Shown here: one piece after another, positions 58,530-60,000 of the stretch
How the letters are laid out: every line of letters starts with the position of its first letter
Numbering within the stretch: position 1 is the stretch's first letter
Source of the DNA: Tubiluchus corallicola
Lineage: Eukaryota; Priapulida; Priapulimorpha; Priapulimorphida; Tubiluchidae
NCBI GenBank assembly: GCA_030141605.1
Contig: JAQGDQ010000027.1
Location: forward strand, 177,812 to 237,811
DNA: 60,000 bases
Direction: 5' to 3'
Notes under the pieces: generated by a model
The model's input: only the letters and a program-made list of their open reading frames with translations
Database searches by the model: none
What the model was told of the DNA's origin: nothing
Made by a program: the position numbers and the translations under genes

Positions 58530-59540
58530 ATTAGTGTTATGGTTCGTATGGTCGAGTGCTCACTGCTCAAATTTGTTGAAGTAGAGTTCAGAAAACTCTT
58601 TTCTTTTTATAGAGGTTTTTCAGACTCGGCTTTGGTCGTGGAGAATACTTGTTTTTTTACTGCGTTAATTCATCTTGTGAAATTTTTCGTGCTGCGTGAG
58701 TGAGTACATGTCGGATTTACCGGTGACGGTGTGTGTGTCTGACTGTCAATATCTTAAAAAGTCGGCAATTGCACCATATTCATTGTAAATTTCTCCTGGT
58801 AAACTTTTTAAACAAATACTAACAATTTTTTTGTATGTACGCGACGAAGGAAGTCACTATAACTTATAAGCGTATTGGTACTAGTTTGTCACAGGTTGTG
58901 ACTGCCATGTACCGCTACCAGTTGGGATTTCGGTGAAAACTTGTACTAGCTAGCTAACGTATTTTGAGTTTGTACTGTACGTACATGTGTTTTTACAGCC
59001 CCGCCATTATATTCTAGGTAGCTCTTGTAATAAACATAATTGCAAAACAAGCGTTCAGTATAGTTGTTGCACCACATGGTCTGTAATTAATTTACCAATT
59101 TTTTCCATTATTGTTGCTTACTCGTGACCTTTTCGCTGGTGTACAACGGGCCTGCACTAACGTTCCCGCGAGGTCACAGTTACATGATCCGGGTGACTTC
59201 ACAGTTAGAAGATTGTTTTAATGCATTTGAGCGTTTGAATGTATTGTGGTGTTTTACACTTACTCACCTCCCCTCGCCTTAATTGTTCTGAAGAAGAACA
59301 GCTATTTTACCTTTGACAACAGTAAATTAGCTAATAAACGCCCTAAAGATGGAATCAGCGGCGATTCCAATAATTACATGCAGTTGCAAGAACAGTGTCA
59401 AGGCGCCGCCATCTTTGTTTGCATGCGGAGCGAGACAACAAACCAGCATGCCCCAAAATTAAATTAAATATGTTAAATAATTACATTATATCTTTAGTAA
59501 CACTAAAATGAAACCTGTAAAGTGTTGAAATAATTCTAAC
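58530..59540. other. Non-coding stretch near the right edge
   Basis: No recognisable coding exon or RNA gene. The interval 59100-59460 has several CpG-containing words ('ttcccgcgagg', 'aatcagcggcgattcc', 'aaggcgccgcc'), more than its surroundings, and could be a promoter-proximal region of a gene that continues beyond the window, but nothing confirms this. Confidence 0.3.
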
Positions 59541-59549
59541 ATACGGGAC

Positions 59550-59840
59550 GCCGTGGCCCTCTCGCAAATTCTAAATACGCCTATGACACCCACCGCTGAA
59601 CGGGCTATCTATCCATAGCCAGCACCATTCATGGCCCGTTCCCGTTCTCCAGATGTCAGACGTATAACTTTTGCAAAAAACGGCCGAAAAATGGCCATTT
59701 TTGGAGGTTTTTTGCCCCCTGTTCCTCGCGGTGGGCCCGATTCGAAAAATAAACCCCCAATGGCACAACACTAGATCGAGACCGTTCGTTTGATGTATAG
59801 ATCGCCGCAAATGGTGCCGCCGTCGAAGCTGTAGCCTCGA
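59550..59840. repeat. GC-rich block of unknown class, probably a transposon fragment
   Basis: About 290 bases with base composition unlike the neighbouring AT-rich DNA, containing the palindrome-like 'aaaaatggccattttt' (59688-59703) and 'cgtataacttttgc'. The minus strand has a 79-codon frame without family likeness. Sharp composition edges and a TA microsatellite directly to the right (59845-59870) suggest an inserted repeat. Confidence 0.4.
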
Positions 59841-60000
59841 ATCTTATATATATATATATAAATATATAACATACCAAGAGAATTAATATATAGATAATCA
59901 CTTATCAACAAAATATACATTGGGCAATAGCTGGCAATTTGTTGCCAGAACGCCAGGTACACAAACTCTACAGAAGTCACGTGACAAGAGCAGATAAGCC

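Noticed and set aside
1-60000. CRISPR arrays, bacterial-type operons, integrases or toxin-antitoxin genes
   Set aside because: None seen. The resemblance of the teneurin shell and C-terminus to bacterial Rhs/Tox proteins is a known family trait, and the gene is fully intron-bearing.

Overview
The window reads as nuclear DNA of an animal, most likely a bilaterian invertebrate (probably marine; phylum not resolved). It is AT-rich. Genes are split by GT-AG introns of about 0.1 to 7 kb, most of them under 2 kb, with poly(A) signals, TTAGGG-type motifs and many short transposon remnants. No bacterial, viral or organellar gene is visible.

Region by region: (1) 1-8782 holds no recognisable coding exon, only simple repeats, SINE-like tRNA relics, a fold-back element and a second small inverted-repeat element filled with telomere-like CCCTAA variants. 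(2) 8783-42270 (+) is one complete teneurin (Ten-m/Odz) gene. I could join 33 coding exons (8912-40682) in a single consistent reading frame of about 2,725 residues: cytoplasmic domain, one transmembrane helix, eight EGF repeats, TTR-like and FN-plug region, NHL propeller, YD-repeat shell, and the C-terminal linker/Tox-GHH-like/TCAP-like region. Its introns carry a piggyBac-like MITE, a second fold-back element, tRNA-SINE copies and dispersed repeats. (3) 44806-45225 (-) is the intact core spliceosomal gene SmD3 (SNRPD3), converging on teneurin. (4) 46431-46925 is a complete non-autonomous pogo/Tigger-like element with TA target duplication. (5) 49702-55830 (+) is a single-coding-exon gene for a 1,096-residue protein that I assign to the CRACD/KIAA1211 (capping-protein-inhibiting) family. 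(6) 56000-60000 is mostly repeat-derived: two LINE 3' ends on the minus strand, a tRNA-like SINE and a GC-rich repeat-like block at the right edge. A possible minus-strand terminal exon lies at 56210-56391.

The three genes are not an operon. Teneurin is a trans-synaptic/cell-adhesion receptor, SmD3 is part of the Sm ring of U1/U2/U4/U5 snRNPs, and the CRACD-like protein probably links to the actin cytoskeleton and perhaps to microtubule plus ends. I see no obviously new multi-gene system. The most interesting material is the transposon set (especially small inverted-repeat elements built around telomere-like repeats), the in-frame skippable cytoplasmic exons of teneurin with a microexon and a GC-AG intron, and a cluster of SxIP motifs in the CRACD-like protein.
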